A DNA stretch of 64,000 bases from the NCBI GenBank assembly GCA_950295325.1, contig OX485803.1, positions 28,458,001 through 28,522,000 of the forward strand, in the 5' to 3' direction. Position numbers and translations under genes: made by a program. The notes under the pieces are model-generated. The model saw only the letters and a list, made by a program, of their open reading frames with translations, made no database searches and was not told the origin of the DNA. The stretch is from Polytrichum commune. Its lineage: Eukaryota > Streptophyta > Polytrichopsida > Polytrichales > Polytrichaceae. Below are positions 11,959 through 23,220 of this stretch, in pieces (position 1 is the first letter of the stretch; each line of letters begins with the position of its first letter).

Positions 11959-12568
11959 TGAAATTCCCAATCTAATGCACTTAGTCTCTACCTACTCGGA
12001 GTAGAAACTTGCCACCCTAAACCCCTGGCACAAAATCAAGGTGTAACTCCTGTTGAGACAAATGCAGTTGTCGACATTGACATGGAAGAAGATGGTCGAA
12101 CTGCAAAGAATTAGGGTTCCACTAAGTCAAATGACATTTTTCGGAGCCAGAGCAGCTTCAAATTGCGCATCAAAGGAAACTACAACCACCCATTGCCGTG
12201 TCTTGCAAAGATGCGGGCAGCTGAGTCGACAGCAGATTAAACAAATTAGAGAAAAATTAGAGCCCGCACATTTGATTACATGCAAAGTGCATAGAATCAT
12301 TACCTCCGGGAAACAACAAGACAAGAGGTGACAAAAGGATTCCGGGCTTTGGAAATTTTACATCAAGTGAGCTCAGCTCGCTCGCTCCACCACCATATCC
12401 AAAACAAGAGGAGGCAGCTGTCTCTCACCTCACCAGTGCCGTCCATGTCAGCTTCGTATTAGCCACGTCATGTGTCCACGTCAGTGTGTCCTGTCAAGTG
12501 TACATCGGCTTAAAGTTATTAATTAACAATGTTATGCCCCCTAACTTCTGAGCAGTTTTCATGTAGGC

Positions 12569-12720
12569 AATCTACAGGACAATGCAAAAGGTCGTGATAT
12601 TAGAAACGGGCTGGGCAGTGAGTCTAATTAAACGTAAAAAAAGATGTTGCTCGATTTTATGAGTATATTACATCAGGTCATGTTTCTCCTGGAGTTCTAA
12701 AGACGTGGCGGATGAAACAA
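12569..12720. repeat. Left copy of a degenerate direct repeat flanking the MULE
   Basis: The block AATGCAAAAGGTCGTGA here recurs at about 18180 in the same orientation. Weaker similarity extends for roughly 150 bp (for example ATCAGGTCAT here and ATGAGGTCAT there, both followed by GATGAAAC). The two copies bracket the broken MULE and the minisatellite. Confidence 0.5.
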
Positions 12721-13025
12721 TGATGTGATGGATGCAATTCTCACAGCAATCAACCAATTCTGGTAATGGACATCGGTTGCACCACTACCAGATTTAATTG
12801 GAATCCACATGGCTTGGCCTAGGTGGATATTAAGTTCCCCCCCCCCCAAAAAAAAAAAACTTCTAGGGATTCTCTCTGACGGTGTCAGGGTTGCCCGCAA
12901 AGTGACGTCAACCCAAAAAGCAACAAAAAAAAAATTTCTATCCACACCATTTTCATGTCCACAGAGGTCCGTGTTGAAGACAGATCTACACCATGACTGC
13001 TGCAATAAAGAACATACACTTATTG

Positions 13026-13207
13026 TTAATCATATATTGTCATTCACATCTAGTCCTACAGATCCAATCATACAGATATGGTCCCACAGGTCTGGTTCTA
13101 CATATCTTGTCGTACACACATTGTCCTACAGATGTGGTCATACACATATTGTCCTACAAAATATGTCATACATATCTTGTTCCACATATCTTATTCTACA
13201 TATGTGG
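13026..13207. repeat. 14-bp minisatellite, 13 units
   Basis: Thirteen consecutive 14-bp units fit the loose consensus TCNTACAxATxTNG, for example TCCTACAGATGTGG and TCATACACATATTG. There are no gaps between units. Because 14 is not a multiple of three and the unit lacks stops, all three forward frames stay open across the array. That explains the long but meaningless open frames here. The surrounding 12.7-13.5 kb holds no recognised gene. Confidence 0.85.
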
Positions 13208-13513
13208 ATGTGCCATTATTTACGTACAGATCTAGAATTTACCCCTTGTTCGATCCCGTCGCACACAGTTCTTTGCATTGTGTGTGCTATGCTACTCAAC
13301 ATTCACTGTGTTCGTCGTTTGTTTTGTGGTTTTTTATTTTCAGTTCTTTGCACTTCATTTTTGAGTTCTTTGCGGCGGTTTTGGAAGAATGTGAAGGTTT
13401 AGGGGTATGTAGAGTAATTGGGTGCTTAAACTACTGCGTTTTGCATCACTGCTTTCATTTTCATTGCAAGGAAATAGGGTTTAGAGGTCTCTTCTCTCAT
13501 CACGTTTGTCTCC

Positions 13514-16500
13514 ATGGAAATAGACTCCACAACTCATGTCCATCAAATGGTGAATGCCCATTGTCCCCGCACTATGTTTCATCCTCAATCCAATCTAGAG
13601 TCAAATGACGACCTCGCTCAATTTGCTCCTGCAACATTTTGCGCAAAGTAGGCTGATCTAATACTTGTGTTGAGAGAAAGAGTTCAAAATCCCCCACCAT
13701 GCACATTTGGCATGGACGACTTAATATGGACCAACTACGTGATGAATGGCCAGGGGATACCCAAAACCTCTATGCTAGCCGTCATATTGTGAGATAGACT
13801 TGAGGATTTCATTAAGGGTGAGCAACAACATCCTCATTTCCCCTACAAATTCACCAAGGACATTGTACGTGTTAACTTGCCGTACTCCTTGCGAACACCT
13901 CGTGCAAACAGTCCGGCACTTGTACTGAGGTTTAACCTACTACCTACTCTAAAATTAACGCCACATTCACTATTCTTCATGTTTTGTTTGTCATAATATC
14001 CTAACCAAGCAAGTTCCATTAATATTCATTTTCTTTACAATCAAGGATTGGAAGTACATTGTACTTACGGATCATGAGGGTGCCTCAAATGGATGTCCTT
14101 CAATTTATGTTTGTTCTTTTTCATGAAGATACTCATAAATGCATATCTCTTCCATGTGTCCTGTTGTTGCGCCTACATTGGTATGTATATACTTCATATA
14201 CCATTACATGCAATTGGATCTACATAAACCAATACCACCCATCATTTTCATATACCATGCAACAAATAAAATGTTCATTTATCTCATTCTTCCATGGCCA
14301 TTTCAGATACACGCGCAACTTTGGCCCTGAATATAAGACCGATATAATGCCATATGATATGCAAGCTCTATTGAAATCCATCCAAAAAAAATAAACAGAA
14401 GATATTGCAAAAGAAAAAACGAGGGACAAAGATTGTACCGGAATACAAGTCTTTCCCAGTGACCAAATCAACCCGTCCGAAGGCATCGTGCATTGGTAAG
14501 ACGTTATCATGCAACTCCATGAAGCGAGGGTGCCAACGTTGTTTTGTGGCAAAGAAACCCTACTTGGACCACTCATTGTGTTTGGTGATTTACAAAAATA
14601 CACAACACTTGAATGCCGCTAGAGAACATTGTCATGGCGCCATAATCAGTGGATTTAGATATGCACTCGGTGTTGGATTATCATAGGAAATGAAACTCAA
14701 AATTGCTCAAATGCATTCCTATGGGTTATCACCTGCCCAAATTATGCAACAACACACCAAAGAAATTTGAGAGTTGGTCGTGTCCAACGGATTTGTCATG
14801 CTCGACACATTGTTGTTGCCGTCGGACATTAGGAATGTTTGTCATAAAAGGGCAAAAGAACTGTTGGAGGAACATCCATCCGATCCCATCAACATCCGTA
14901 TGTGGACAATTGAGAATCCAAACAACGTGGTCTACTACCAAGAGCACTCCCTAATGGACCTTCATTCCCAAATACAAGATTACTCACCTTTCACCCTAGG
15001 CATTCAAACTTAATGGCAACTAAAGATATGTAAATTCATCATATTTTCAGGCTTATTCACCCCTATTCTAACCATCATACTGCAAGTTTTCAATAATACC
15101 CACTCTACACAGTTATGGTTTTCAACAATTGGAGAAATGACATACACATAGCTTTCTTTGTCATTTCACGGGCACGTGAACAAGACCTCCACCATGTTTT
15201 TTTGGCTCTATATCACAGGGTTCAAAGCATCAATTCGGACTGGAATCCATCTGCCATTATTGTTGACAATGCTCAGGCTGAAATTAATATGTTAAGATAA
15301 GCTAATTTAATTTTTGTTCTTCATTGAGACATTTATATCGATATTTATGTCCTTCAGAGTGATATAACAATCATTCAATGTCATACAACCAATCTCCGTG
15401 TGAGATAACAATTCTTTAGTGTGAGATATGAATTCTTCAATTACTATCCTCCATTCTATTTTCTCTTCTATTGTGTGATACATGCGTAACTTGGTGTGGC
15501 CCAATACCAGAATTATTTTGTGTTTATGGTATGTCAGGAAGGCATGGGCAGAGAATGTCGAAAAAAAATTACCAACGCTGGAGAGTGCACTATTGGTTTT
15601 TAAATGCTTGATGATATCATATACAAAAAAATATGCGATGTTAACGATGATCCTCTCAATTGGGCCCTTGCCCAACTTGACAAGATATCCAACACTCGTC
15701 CAAAGGCAACTGCATTCATAAGATACATGAACGAGGTTTGGCGAGCCAAGACACCAATGTGGTGTGTTGGAACCCGACGGATACCACACGCAGGACAAAA
15801 TACAAATGCAACCATTGAATCCTACCACTCCAACTTAAAGAGAGTTATAAACTCCGCCAAGGAGAGGTTTGTGGGTAAGTGTATAGACTGTTTTATTTAT
15901 CATCTAACAAGCGACGTCTTGACTCACCATTGGTGCAGTGTCCAATGCATAGCATTTAGGTTCATATGCAATAAGAAACAAAGAAGGTATTGTTGCCTCA
16001 ACAATTATAAGAGCCAACGTCATATCTAACACGAAAATCTTTATTTATATGGACAAAAATGTTGTATATGTTGGGTTGTAAATCATCACCCGAATGTGTG
16101 GACCATCCAATCTCCAGATTTGGAATGGGCACAATGAGACTATCCCGTCGCCAAAGAAGACATGATTTGCAAACATACCGTTAAATTTTTCAAGGTGCTA
16201 CACCTTGGAATTGATGATGGTGTCATAGTTTGTGAAGTGGGTACAAAATACGGTGTCCAACACGCTACTCCAATGGCACAGTGCTACACATGGTTATCGC
16301 AACCAACCACTGAGCTCCATACTCCATCCAACGTGACCAACCCCGCCGCAGCTGAACTTGTGGTGCATGACAATGTTATTCATGTTGATGTTGATGAAGA
16401 ACATACTCCTTTAACTCCTTGAGACCCTATATTCATTGACTCAGAGTACCCTCTCGATTATCCTCTCATTTTATATTGTGTGATTTTTTAAACCCCATAA

Positions 16501-16812
16501 CCTTTTCCCAAGAAAGTTCTTCACATGCAGCTCCAGCCGCAACCGTACACGACATATACACTTCACTTGCACTGAAGGCCAAACAACATAATGTTCTTCA
16601 AGATCACTTGATTGTTGGCCTTAGACAATTATGGGGCAAGCAAACCCAACCAATATCATAAGGTGTCACGAAAATCCCATTGATCCCTATAACAACTTCA
16701 TTTCCAAAAAGAACAGGTGACAACTCTCTAAAACACAGCCGAAGTTTTTTGGAGTTGTCGCTCCTGAGGAAAAGGCTATCCAATGTCAGATGAGACCCCT
16801 CTTCCATTCTTA
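13514..16812 (+). pseudogene. Broken MULE (Mutator-like) transposase gene
   Basis: Segments in order resemble a plant MULE transposase. Near 13514 lies an N-terminal piece beginning MEIDSTTHVHQMVN. Near 14405-14680 is a zinc-binding-like piece with GCQRCFVAKK and HLNAAREHCHG. The transposase core follows near 15115-15300 (SAIIVDNAQAEIN), 15480-15560 (IILCLWYVRKAWAENV) and 15680-15900 (NTNATIESYHSNLKR). A SWIM-like region lies near 16160 (ICKHTVKFFKVLHLG). The C-terminal tail runs to about 16812. Several in-frame stops and shifts, such as those near 14683, 14769 and 15013, block translation, and some interruptions could be former introns. No terminal inverted repeats were found with confidence. 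Confidence 0.7.
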
Positions 16813-18165
16813 GTTATGCGTTATGTTGTGCCAATAGATATTCTTCACATGTTTTATATTGTCCTACATGTCCATATGGCTATACTTGAAATACTGCAAT
16901 AATTTTTTGCGTAGTCATAGTGTCATTCACTTGTTCTACAATTATATTTGTTGTCGTATAGACTCAAGCCATTTTGCATAAGACTTGTTATTTCTTGATT
17001 TTGCAAAATTTATATATATATATATAATGAATTGATTTTGATATTGCGAATCTTTTAAAGTTCCTTGGATAGCTGATTTGATTTGTTGATTGAAAATAAT
17101 CCAACCAACTATTGTACAAATATAAACATCAAGTATTTGTTTTTCCTTTTCTTTTCTTTAAGTTGATAATTTTCATAAGTTTAGAAAAAATACCTAATGG
17201 ATCATATTGAATTTCAAAAGGTTTCTCGCTATTAGGGGAATTAGTCATTCGTGAATTGGTTCAACAAATGGGCAACTCTAGAAATTTCAATATAACATGA
17301 TTTTTAGGATAATGTTGGCCACCGTAGGGAATTTAAATGTGAAGTTTAGGACATTGTGAAGTGTATGAACTCATTTATATTTGCAAAACACATGAAGGAC
17401 ACTATGACATCAAGGATGTTTGCAGGACATCAAGTATAGCAACGAGGACATCTAGGCGACATAGTTGGATTGTTGGGCGTGGAGTTGCGCAACGGATGGA
17501 GGCGTAGAAAAAGCATGGCCTAAAAGTGTAGAACCCTCCTACCTTGTAGAGCATGTTTTTAAAACCATCATATCTTGTGTACCATGTTTTTTTTATACCC
17601 TCCTACCTATATGTGTGTGTACAAAAGAAGGAGGGTTAGGTTTTGACGTTTGCCAACTACAAGTACACTAGATCAACCATCATTTCTTGTAGAATATATT
17701 TTCTCAACCATCATACCTTGTAGAACATATTTTTTCAACCCACCTAACTTGCAGAATATGTTTTCTAAACCATCCTATCACACATAGCTTGAGATGCTTG
17801 AAAGTTTGAGCTTTCCCCCAATAATTGGTTGCTACATGTGCCTATAATGGTGAATCTTAGGTTCCAACCTTTTGAATTAGACTTTCAACTTAAACCTAAG
17901 TTTGAATTTATAATCACCAAACTTCAGAATATTGGGGAGCAACCTTGGGAGACAAAGCTCCACCACCTTAGACACATGACATCATGTTATATTGAGTTTT
18001 CGCACTTATGTGTGGTTTTTCTATCCACGTACATAGTATCTTATTCATAACGTCCACTTTTTGTCCATGACATACTAGTTACATCTCATGACGGCTTGAG
18101 TGGGTGAAAGTTTTGTTGTGATAAGAATATTATGTCTCAAGACTACTGGGTAGTTTACAAGTAGA
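16813..18165. other. Intergenic with a degenerate 32-34-bp repeat
   Basis: No gene is seen. Between about 17538 and 17780 a unit of 32-34 bp (core CTTGTAGAACAT, poly-T, then AACCATCATA) recurs about five times, in two groups split by about 100 bp of unrelated sequence. Confidence 0.55.
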
Positions 18166-18345
18166 CAACATACAAGATAATGCAAAAGGTCGTGACATTG
18201 AAAATGACAAAGGTGGTGAGGTTAACATTAGCAACAAGTGTGAAGTGGAAAATGAGATGTGATAGAAGGAAGACATCCATGTACTCAAGCCATTCATGAG
18301 GTCATAATTTGGTTTGTTAGATCCAAAAGTTATTGATGAAACGTT
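18166..18345. repeat. Right copy of the degenerate direct repeat flanking the MULE
   Basis: It matches the block at 12569-12720 in the same orientation, best over AATGCAAAAGGTCGTGA. The two copies are about 5.6 kb apart. They could be ancient long terminal repeats, MULE-internal ends, or two independent copies of a dispersed repeat. Confidence 0.45.
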
Positions 18346-19380
18346 CTATGTCTGGAAAAGAAAAAGAACAAAACAAAACAAAACATACAAAAAAACACAA
18401 TTTTCTTGTAATCCAATTATAATTAACGCAATGGCTTTACATCTTAAGGACTCAAAGAAATCGAGTAGAATGAACATAGAAACCTAGTGCTTTTTCAGTT
18501 CTTTTAAATTTGTCCATTATTTGAGAGAATTAACTCATTTAAGGCTACAATGCATTATGGCCGGTGCAATGCCCACTGTACGTGGTCTATATACAGGAGA
18601 ATGTCCTTGAGGATCGTGCATTATGGATTTTAAGGACACGTGCCGTATCCTCCGACCCTCGCGCAAGTGCCCTTAAATTCCATAATACACTCCCCTCAAG
18701 CCATTCCCCTCTACATATGCCGCGGAAGAGATGAAACCGGCGTCAACTTTCATCCATGGCAGGATTTCTTTCCATGGAAAAAAAGGAAATTACATTTGGG
18801 AATCGGAGTTTCCCGCTGGATACTTTAAGCTTATTAGTTGCTACTGTAGTGATTTGAAATTAGATCATCGGGATTCGGCTCCCAAGCAGTTTACTATTGT
18901 GCAAGCAATTTAACTTAAGATTACGATGTGGGATTACGATTCATCGGCACTGAGACGCACTGCTTCGAAGCACCGTAGATGAGCATTTCGGAGGAAACAA
19001 AGTGAAGAGGAGAAAACAACAGCTTCTGTAAATTTTCCCATCTGTTCACGCATCAAAGCAAACCGAAAGTGCAAGAAAGTTTAGTCAGCCTACTTAAGTT
19101 TCACTACTACTAACATCATCAAGAGTCTTCGGCGGCAAATTACATCATGACTATCTATATCCCTACATTTGCCCCGCATTCATTTTGAACCCTAAAAAGG
19201 CTCACAAACGCCATCATCACGTCTGCGATAGGTCATTCATCCTCATTCAATGTCCACGGGACTCAAGTGCAGAGGCTTTGTAGCCACGTAAACCACGGGG
19301 TTTATTAGTACTCTTGGAAATCTCATCTGCAAGGGAGCAACCTTAAGAGTCAGACTCAGTAGGCAGTGTTATGACTTTCT
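18346..19380. other. Intergenic, no gene recognised
   Basis: AT-rich sequence without a supported gene. The part nearest 19380 may belong to the promoter of the exonuclease gene. Confidence 0.4.
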
Positions 19381-20080
19381 GGGTTTGGGTGATGGATGTG
19401 ATGGTGGTGTAGGGAAAATTGGGCTAGTCCGAGGAATTGGAGGCGTCTCCTTTTGTGGAGCATCTGTAGTCTGGACTTGGAATTGGAAGCGGAATATTGA
19501 ACTGAAATATTGAATGTAGTGAAGGGAATGAAAGGCCTATTGTAGTGGTTGGGTGATGGGTGTGACGGTGGTGTAGGAGAAGTTTGCTAATCTGGGAAAT
19601 TGGAGGTGACTCTTCTTGTGGAGCACCTGGAGTTTGGACTTGGAATTGAACCATTGAACTGGAAGTCCGAATGTGGTGAAGGGAATGACCTATTTTGGTG
19701 GTTGGCTGTGTGAGAATTTCTGAGTTTGGATGATGGATGCGATGGTGGTGTAGAAACTTTTTCGGGGAAATTGGAGGTGTCTCTTCTTGTGGAGCAACTC
19801 GAATCTGGGCTTGGAACTGGAAGTGTGAATGTGGTGAAGGGAGTGAATGACCTATTGTAGTGATGGGGTGATGGATGTGATGGTGGCGTAGGAAAGTTTT
19901 GCTAATCCGGGGAATTGGAGGTGTCTCTCCCTGTGGAACAGCTGCAGTCTGGGCTTAGAATTTAAAACCGGGAATACTGAACCTGGAAGTGTGAATGTGG
20001 TGAAGGGAAATTATTGTAGTGGTCTGTACTCTGAGGCTTTTGGGGTGAAGGTGATGGATGTGATGATGGTGAAGGACAGG
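19381..20080 (+). repeat. Tandem array of about 155-170 bp units upstream of the exonuclease
   Basis: Four degenerate units and a partial fifth lie head to tail immediately 5' of the exonuclease start. Each contains TGATGGATGTGATGGTGG, then GGGAAATTGGAGGTGTCT, then TGTGGAGCA, then CTGG-CTTGGAA-TGGAA, then GAATGTGGTGAAGGGAA. The array probably spans promoter and 5' UTR. I see no open frame running through it. Confidence 0.75.
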
Positions 20081-20145
20081 CTGAGAACCATGGCGACGAG
20101 CGATGATATTGGTAGTGATGGAGAAACGGTAAGTTCTTCGCTCAC

Positions 20146-23100
20146 ATGAGGAGGAATTCAGTTGACATGAAGGGCCTGGCTTCTACCTCGTCATCTCTGA
20201 CAGGAAACGTCACGTTCCGCAGCAGCGATGAATGCACAAAAGCCACAAAAGTGGACGACACTCTGCTGCCTGTGGCAGTGAACTCCTTCCTGCCCCCACC
20301 CTCCACACAACAACATCAACAGCAACAACAACATAACCCTGCCACTTGGTTTCTCGGTGGTCACCGAACTAGGGGCAGGAGCGAGAGAGCTTCAACTGCA
20401 ATGTCATGTAGTAGCTCCTCACATGTCAGTGATGGAAATGGGGATGATAAGGGTGAGGAGCAGCCCCAACAACAAAAGGTGCAAGAGCTGCTCCCGGAGA
20501 TGGGTTCTCCATTGGATGGGGGGATGACACATCCGGCTAATAGGAGGGACAGGTCAGAAGAGAGGGAGCGGATGAAGGAGGCTAAAGCAGCAAGGGCGCA
20601 GGCATATGAAGAGCGATGGAACCAGAAGTGTGCACAAGAGACAAGTGAGGACATGGCATTTTCGGGGTGGAAGCAACCCATTGGAAATGCAGAGTATGGT
20701 GGCTGGATGTACCCGGTGGCGAAGGCGAGTCATCAAGAATCCGTGGACAAGAATGCGGAATTGGGGTGGAAGAGAAGCTTGCATCCTGCTGGGGTGAGCG
20801 AGGAGAGAGATTACAGAGGATGGGATTGTCCAGCTTCGTCTCCTTCGTCATCCGAGAAGGAGGATCTGGGCGGCTGGTTGTTTGCACGTGCACAGGTCGA
20901 CCACATCCTGGATGATTATCAAGCAGAAGTGGAAATTCTCGGCAAGAAGGTAAGTACAATCTCTTTCCCTCCCCAGCACTGCAGACATTGTTTCTTTGAA
21001 ATGGACCTGGTTGCTTTCCATTCGGTGGTTATGTTGATTGCAAACACGTGATGATCCTTACTGAGGTCTTAGTCACTTCCCAACACTACAGAAATTAACT
21101 CTTCACATCAACCTGATTGCTTTCTATTTGGTGGTAATGTGGATTGGAAATAAATGATGATCCTTACTCAGGTCTTAGTACATATGCTATACAATATTCC
21201 TCTCCAGCACTACAGAAATTTTATCTTCGAAATTGACCTGGTTTCTTTCCCATTCGGTCGTATGTTGATTGGAAACATGTGATGATCCTTACTCAGGTCT
21301 TAATACACATGCTACATAACGATATGCTATACAAACCATACAACAAGTGTATCTCAATCCCTCCTGTTGACTCGATGTGTTAGTACTCACACAAAATGAT
21401 GTGCAACATGTGGAAACCTTGATTTTGACACAAGGAAACCAAGAGAGACAAGAGAATCTTGAAGTAGGCAAAACGAAAGAACACCCTATTTTTACTACAG
21501 CAAGTGCACTTCAGGCATCTGCATAGCAAATTGTTCTCTCAAATAAAGTGAAGTGTGGCCTTTGGTTTTGCTACTTCTCTCCTGGTTTGGTTTGTTTGTG
21601 TTGAAATTGAGGTCTTAGTACACATGCTATACAACAAGTTGCTCGAGGCTTCCCATTACTTTGGGAGACGAAGCAGAAACTCAAGACAAGGATCCATTGT
21701 TAGGAACTGATGCTGAGGTCAGTGGGGATGTCTCGGAAGGTGGCTTCTTCCATGCAGATAGATTGTTGTGGATTGCCCCCTGTCCAAATGGATTGCCACC
21801 ATTAGGCTATTGCCGCATGTGTGATTTGTTCTCTATTTCAATATAGTTTTTAATTGATTTCTTTTGATTGCTTTGGATGAGTATGTAACTGTAAACGCTT
21901 TGGATGAATCACACTCTTGATTCTCATTTTTTGGTTCACTGTTTACCTTTATCTGTAAGTGTCGTTTGAGCATTGATACTTCGAAGGATAGTCTTGTTGC
22001 AAGTCTTGCGTTTACGTTCCTTACCAGAGGCTTATGATTCTTCTCGAATCAATGAAATTGGAAATGGGGTGGAAAAGGTGATGGTGACGGTGGCAACAAA
22101 AGGAGGGACAGTGGAGTGGTGGTTGGATGGGCACAAAGACGAGGCAGTGTGGGGGCTTGACATCGAGTGGCGACCCACTTTCCAGAAGGGCGACTACCAC
22201 TTCGCATCGCTCCTGCAACTGTCCCTTGAGGATTGTTGTCTACTCATCCAGCTCCAGTTCATTGATGTGTTGCCTGAGTCTCTTAAGAACCTCCTTGCAA
22301 ATTCGCAGATAATGATGGGAGGAGTGGGGATCAAGGTACGGTTTGAGTCTCTTGTCTATCTTCCTGTCGAGAATTTTCTTTGTAATTTGAACCATTGGGA
22401 GGATGTGAATCTTCCAGGAACATCATATGAACTAGGTAATGGATGCGGGGAGCCCTGCCACAGGCTGTAGTAGGCGCCAACCCACCGAGCCGTGGTAGGG
22501 TAGATACGGAAGTACTACAGCTGATGGCAAGGTGACACGTGTCCATAAATGGTCCGGCCATGGCAGGGTCGTCCATTACGTGTGGTACTATGCCTCCTCG
22601 TATCTAATCAGGAAGACATCAGCAACATGGGTTAGCCTAACCACTATGATTAGGGTAATTTGACTCCAGGCCTTCACATGTTCTAGTCCTAATTTCCTAT
22701 TCTAAGGGGAGAAGCTATCGCATTTTCATGGAGAACTGAGAATGCTTGCAGCTGTGCGAGATGCCAGTTGGGCCTTTAATGATATTTGTTTCAATCAAAG
22801 CCAGTAGATGTATAAAACCCTTTAAGAATCAGGAACCTTGTGAGACTTGCAATCTTATCATCGGTTGTGTGTATGGTGTAGGCGGATACAAATAAGCTAA
22901 GGAAGGACTTCAATCTAAATTGTGCTGGGGAAGTTGAGCTGACAACGCTGGCTGTATCCACATTGAAGAACCCTGCTCTGAAGAAAACCGGCCTTGCGAG
23001 TCTCACTGAGATAGTTCTTGGTGTTCCGTACAAGAAAAACAAGCGTACAACCATGAGTAATTGGGAAAACCGTGAGCTCACATATGCACAAATCCAGTAT

Positions 23101-23220
23101 GCTGCTGCAGATGCTTGGTTGTCATATTCCATTCTGGTGGCACTTCTGAATCACAAAGAGAAACCTGCAGTCTCCCACCTCACAGGTTCGGATGAAACTT
23201 CCCTAACACCAGTATTCTGA
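20146..23220 (+). CDS. WEX-like 3'-5' exonuclease with N-terminal Gly-Trp repeats
   Basis: Three exons join in phase 0 (20146-20949, 22030-22335, 22882-23220), giving 482 residues. The C-terminal half is a DEDDy exonuclease of the Werner/RNase D type. Exo I is GLDIEW (Asp312, Glu314), Exo II follows VGIKADTNKL (Asp372), and Exo III is YAAAD (Tyr443, Asp447). All five catalytic residues are present. Such enzymes remove nucleotides from 3' ends, and the Arabidopsis relative WEX is linked to post-transcriptional gene silencing. The N-terminal 268 residues are low-complexity and polar, with a Gln/His stretch and a charged helix. They then carry five GW motifs with Trp at 175, 187, 208, 226 and 244, each in an acidic or Gly-rich setting. 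The start is the first ATG of the open exon, and a further 5' exon cannot be excluded. Intron 1 is about 1.1 kb. The unusual N-terminus is treated in the findings. Confidence 0.88.
20965..21320 (+). repeat. Three-copy repeat inside exonuclease intron 1
   Basis: Units of roughly 115-140 bp share CAGCACTACAGAAATT, ACCTGGTTGCTTTC, TTGATTGGAAACA and TGATGATCCTTACTCAGG. They begin just after the exon 1 donor. A fragment (GGTCTTAGTACACATGC) recurs near 21611. Confidence 0.75.

Noticed and set aside
12809-13608. Long overlapping plus-strand open frames (up to about 197 codons)
   Set aside because: They are kept open by the 14-bp minisatellite in every forward frame and have no domain or splice support.
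20090-20145. Upstream ATG (MATSDDIGSDGET) as the exonuclease start
   Set aside because: It is in a different frame and meets a stop after about 20 codons; it may be an upstream open frame at most.
21661-21846. Coding-like stretch (GDEAETQDKDPLLGTDAE) as an extra exon of the exonuclease
   Set aside because: Possible acceptors require a phase 1 entry, which the phase 0 end of exon 1 does not provide; it stays possible only as an alternative exon.
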